Of a stretch of 64,000 bases of DNA, positions 61,540 through 64,000 are shown in pieces. The stretch is from Domibacillus epiphyticus (lineage in GTDB: Bacteria; Bacillota; Bacilli; Bacillales; Domibacillaceae), in assembly GCF_001975785.1 (NCBI RefSeq), contig NZ_MSFI01000020.1:79625-143624 (forward strand), written 5' to 3'. The position numbers were made by a program, and so were the translations under genes. Position 1 is the first letter of the stretch, and the number at the start of each line of letters is the position of its first letter. The notes under the pieces are model-generated. The model saw nothing but the letters and a program-made list of their open reading frames with translations, was not told where the DNA came from and ran no database searches.

Positions 61540-62886
61540 CTATGATTGGTTAAATTGGCTGATCGTATACACAAATACGCCGGCAATCGTAATTGGGACG
61601 AGCCATCTCATTAACAAAAACCAGCTTGAAAACGTCTTGCCAAGACCAGAGTCGCTCAATTGATACTGTTCTTTTACAAGCAACCGATCCATCCGCCATG
61701 CAATAAACAAGGCAATCAGCAAGTTGCCGAGAGGAAGAAGAATGTTGCTGACGAGAAAATCAGTCACGTCGAATACGGTTTTGCCGAAAAGGGTCACGTC
61801 AGAAAGAGTGCTGAATGACAACGCCGCCGGAATCCCAGCGAAAAACACAACAATGCCCGAGATCCATGAGATCTTCTTTCGGGATTTGTTTTCATCTTTT
61901 GCAAACGCAGCTGTAATTATTTCAAGCAGGCTAAATGAAGAGGTAAGTGTCGCAAACAAAAATAAAAGGAGAAACATAAACAAAAACAGTTCGCCAAACG
62001 GGAGCTGTGAAAAGACGGACGGAAGGACAACAAAAAGCAGTCCAGGTCCTTCTGCAGGTTCGAATCCAAAGGCAAAGACGACCGGGAAAATGGCGAGACC
62101 GGCAAGTACAGAAACGAATATGTTCATCAGCGCAATAGACCCGGCTGATGCCGGGATACTAACGTTTTTGTTTAAATATGAGCTGTACGTTACCATGCAT
62201 GAAAACCCAACCGCAAGTGAGAAAAAAGAATGCCCAAGCGCGTATAATACAGCTTCCCCGGTAATCTTTGAAAAATCCGGCTGCAGGAAGAATTTCACGC
62301 CTTCCATTGCTCCATCAAGTGTTAAAGACCGTACGACGAGTGCGATAAAGAAAATGAATAAAAGGGGCATCATATATTTACTGCTCCGCTCAATGCCGTT
62401 TTGCACACCTGCAGCAATGACAAGAATATTCAGCAGCATAAAGACTGCATGACCACCAATTGTCAGCCATGGATTTCCTGTGACCGCTCCGAATAATGCA
62501 CCTGCATCGCCGCCCCCAATCACGCTGCCAAACAGTGCCATGATCGTGTAAGTAAGCACCCATCCCCCAATGACGCTGTAGAAAGATAAAAGCAAAAAGC
62601 TGCCGGTGACGCCCAATTTGCCAATGACCGTCCAGAATGAATCTGGAGCCAGTTTTTTGTAGGCGCTGACCGCTTCACGTCCGGAACCGCGTCCAATAAT
62701 GAATTCTGCGATGAGCATCGGCAGGCCGATCAAAAGCGTAAAAATTATAAATAACAGCAGAAATGCGCCGCCGCCGCTCTGTCCAGTTACATAAGGGAAC
62801 TTCCAAATCGCTCCAAGACCAATTGCAGCGCCAGCTGATGATAAAATAAATCCAATTTTCGACGACCATTGTTCCTTTTTTTCCAT
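61540..62886 (-). CDS. Neurotransmitter:sodium symporter (SNF) family transporter
   Basis: A 448-residue membrane protein of the NSS/SNF family, the LeuT/TnaT group. The hallmark helix 1 SSAGAAIGLGAIWKFPYVTGQSGGG (split here as SSAGAAIGLG and WKFPYVTGQ, about 17-40) binds sodium and substrate. The chain has about 11 segments, and prokaryotic members take up amino acids with sodium. The frame is open to 62934, but GGAGGAG lies 6 bases before the ATG at 62886. Its substrate amino acid is unknown; the gdhA gene downstream is a natural but unproven metabolic partner. Confidence 0.92.
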   Translation of the reverse strand: MEKKEQWSSKIGFILSSAGAAIGLGAIWKFPYVTGQSGGGAFLLLFIIFTLLIGLPMLIAEFIIGRGSGREAVSAYKKLAPDSFWTVIGKLGVTGSFLLLSFYSVIGGWVLTYTIMALFGSVIGGGDAGALFGAVTGNPWLTIGGHAVFMLLNILVIAAGVQNGIERSSKYMMPLLFIFFIALVVRSLTLDGAMEGVKFFLQPDFSKITGEAVLYALGHSFFSLAVGFSCMVTYSSYLNKNVSIPASAGSIALMNIFVSVLAGLAIFPVVFAFGFEPAEGPGLLFVVLPSVFSQLPFGELFLFMFLLLFLFATLTSSFSLLEIITAAFAKDENKSRKKISWISGIVVFFAGIPAALSFSTLSDVTLFGKTVFDVTDFLVSNILLPLGNLLIALFIAWRMDRLLVKEQYQLSDSGLGKTFSSWFLLMRWLVPITIAGVFVYTISQFNQS

Positions 62887-63020
62887 TTTTTGCTCCTCCA
62901 TTTCGAGTCTTTTTATTATTTCACTGTTGTGCAAAAAGATGAGTCAGGCTGAATATTATTTTCAAAGTTATATTTATCCGCTATAATAAGATATTAAAAC
63001 AACAACTGGAGTGTACTGAA

Positions 63021-63929
63021 ATGACTGTAAATATAAATGCGCTTGAAAAAAAGTCGAATAGTAGCGACGGTTTCCTAAATCGCGGCCGGCTGCTTGTGAA
63101 ATGTCCGGATGGACCTGGAATTGTGTCAGCACTGTCGAAGTTTTTGTTTGATCACGGTGCCAACATTATTGAATCAAGTCAGTATTCAAGTGATCCTGAA
63201 GGCGGAACATTTTTCATCCGAATTGAATTTGACTCCGAGTCGCTTGCAGAAAAGCGTGCAGAGATGGAGAAAGATTTTGAATCGTTAGCGGGAAAATTTG
63301 CGATGGATTACCGATTTGCCTATGGAAGTGAGCGGAAAAAAACGGCGATCTTTGTTTCAAAAGAACCGCATTGTCTCCTTGAGCTGTTATGGGAATGGCA
63401 GAGCGACGACTTGCAGACCGATATTGCGTTTGTGGCGGGAAATCACGAGGATGCACGTGGAATGGTCGAGTCACTTGGGATACCATTTCATTATATTCCA
63501 GCGAATAAAGACATTCGCAAACAGGTAGAAGAGGAGCAGGTTCGGCTTATAGAGGAGTACAATATCGACGTGATTGTGCTTGCCCGCTACATGCAAATTT
63601 TGACACCGGAGTTTGTGGAGCGTTACCCGAATAAGATTATTAACATTCATCATTCGTTTTTACCGGCATTTATTGGCGCGCGTCCATATGAGAGAGCGTA
63701 TAACCGCGGCGTGAAACTGATCGGAGCAACGTCTCATTATGTAACGAATGACCTTGATGAAGGACCGATTATCGAGCAGGATATTGAACGTGTTGATCAC
63801 CGCGACCATGTGGCAGATTTGAAAAAAATCGGGCGCTCCATCGAACGGCGTGTGCTCGCGCGTGCAGTAAAATGGCATTTGGAAGACCGCATTATCGTAC
63901 ACGGAAATAAAACGATTGTTTTTCAATAA
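63021..63929 (+). CDS. purU: Formyltetrahydrofolate deformylase
   Basis: Hydrolyses 10-formyl-THF to formate and THF, balancing one-carbon pools. The 302-residue protein has an N-terminal ACT domain (about 20-95; LLVKCPDGPGIVSALSKFLF) and a C-terminal formyltransferase-fold domain (about 105-290). Catalytic residues lie in NIHHSFLPAFIGARPY and HYVTNDLDEGPII (histidine and aspartate). GGAG lies 9 bases before the ATG. No terminator is seen before the window ends; an IS-like sequence begins 28 bases after the stop. Confidence 0.94.
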   Translation: MTVNINALEKKSNSSDGFLNRGRLLVKCPDGPGIVSALSKFLFDHGANIIESSQYSSDPEGGTFFIRIEFDSESLAEKRAEMEKDFESLAGKFAMDYRFAYGSERKKTAIFVSKEPHCLLELLWEWQSDDLQTDIAFVAGNHEDARGMVESLGIPFHYIPANKDIRKQVEEEQVRLIEEYNIDVIVLARYMQILTPEFVERYPNKIINIHHSFLPAFIGARPYERAYNRGVKLIGATSHYVTNDLDEGPIIEQDIERVDHRDHVADLKKIGRSIERRVLARAVKWHLEDRIIVHGNKTIVFQ

Positions 63930-63957
63930 GAAGAGGTGAAAACCCGAAGTTAATGAA

Positions 63958-64000
63958 TGGAGTGACCCCTAAAAGTTAGACACGGTTATTTCATTAGGCA
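63958..64000. mobile_element. Left end of a probable IS3-family insertion sequence, cut by the window edge
   Basis: TGGAGTGACCCCTAAAAGTT (63958-63977) and the following AGACACGG have the form of the terminal inverted repeat of IS3-family (IS150-group) elements, which begin with TG and commonly contain TGACCCCTAAAAGTTAGACA-like sequence. No transposase frame is visible in the 43 bases left. The call rests on the end sequence alone. Confidence 0.6.

Overview
The window is chromosomal DNA from an endospore-forming member of the Bacillaceae (Bacillales). The evidence is a YyaC-type spore protein gene, a DUF3231 coat-type ferritin-like protein gene, strong AGGAGG-type ribosome binding sites with frequent GTG and TTG starts, TTGACA/TATAAT-like promoters, simple hairpin-plus-T terminators, HPr with both His15 and Ser46, and an SLH-domain surface protein. 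The genus cannot be settled by reading. I see no rRNA, tRNA, CRISPR array or prophage. The last ~43 bases look like the left end of an IS3-family element cut by the window edge.

Layout. 1-8.3 kb: the end of a PTS glucose-type IIA domain, an arginase-fold ureohydrolase with an altered metal site, a BASS-type transporter, a lactonase, a GntR regulator with a CynX-type exporter, shikimate kinase, a 2-hydroxyacid dehydrogenase and YyaC. 8.3-17.4 kb: a catabolic island with a class III CoA-transferase, a two-subunit aconitase-family hydratase, an HMG-CoA-lyase-family lyase, a maleate-isomerase-like enzyme and a MatC-type dicarboxylate carrier. Two paralogous GntR/FCD regulators lie with it, and two of its promoters carry nearly the same palindrome over the -35 box. 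The best reading is uptake and breakdown of a C4/C5 branched dicarboxylate (citraconate, mesaconate or citramalate type) to acetyl-CoA plus pyruvate. 17.6-24.1 kb: a DUF3231 protein, a free-standing HPr gene and the mannitol PTS locus (mtlA, then mtlR-mtlF-mtlD).

24.3-36 kb: mostly housekeeping and transport genes: an intracellular neopullulanase, a YocS-like symporter, GNAT, PduL, a YihY-type membrane protein, a FrnE-like oxidoreductase, an AEC carrier, a SatP/YaaH acetate transporter, a split ThrE-type exporter and an EamA transporter. 36.1-40.8 kb: an MFS-amidase operon read from a textbook -24/-12 sigma-54 promoter and a divergent PAS-AAA+-Fis activator, with an inverted repeat suited to be its upstream activating site. 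41-46.4 kb: UspA, a Fur-box-controlled FhuF-like protein, a NUDIX hydrolase that overlaps tail-to-tail with a ~1035-residue PLD-DEAD helicase-DUF3427 protein (possible defence or DNA-processing gene), and a GNAT pseudogene with three frameshifts.

46.5-53.7 kb: methyltransferases, a sugar acetyltransferase, a HAD phosphatase, a CDF exporter, an SLH protein and D-amino acid aminotransferase. 53.7-58.8 kb: a flavin-dependent catabolic cluster: IclR regulator, LLM monooxygenase, small winged-helix-like protein, stand-alone riboflavin kinase, aromatic-acid-type MFS carrier and flavin reductase. 58.9-64 kb: an SGNH hydrolase, NADP-type glutamate dehydrogenase, an SNF-family transporter and purU. 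The most notable regions are the dicarboxylate island, the flavin cluster that carries its own riboflavin kinase, the sigma-54 amidase locus and the PLD-helicase.
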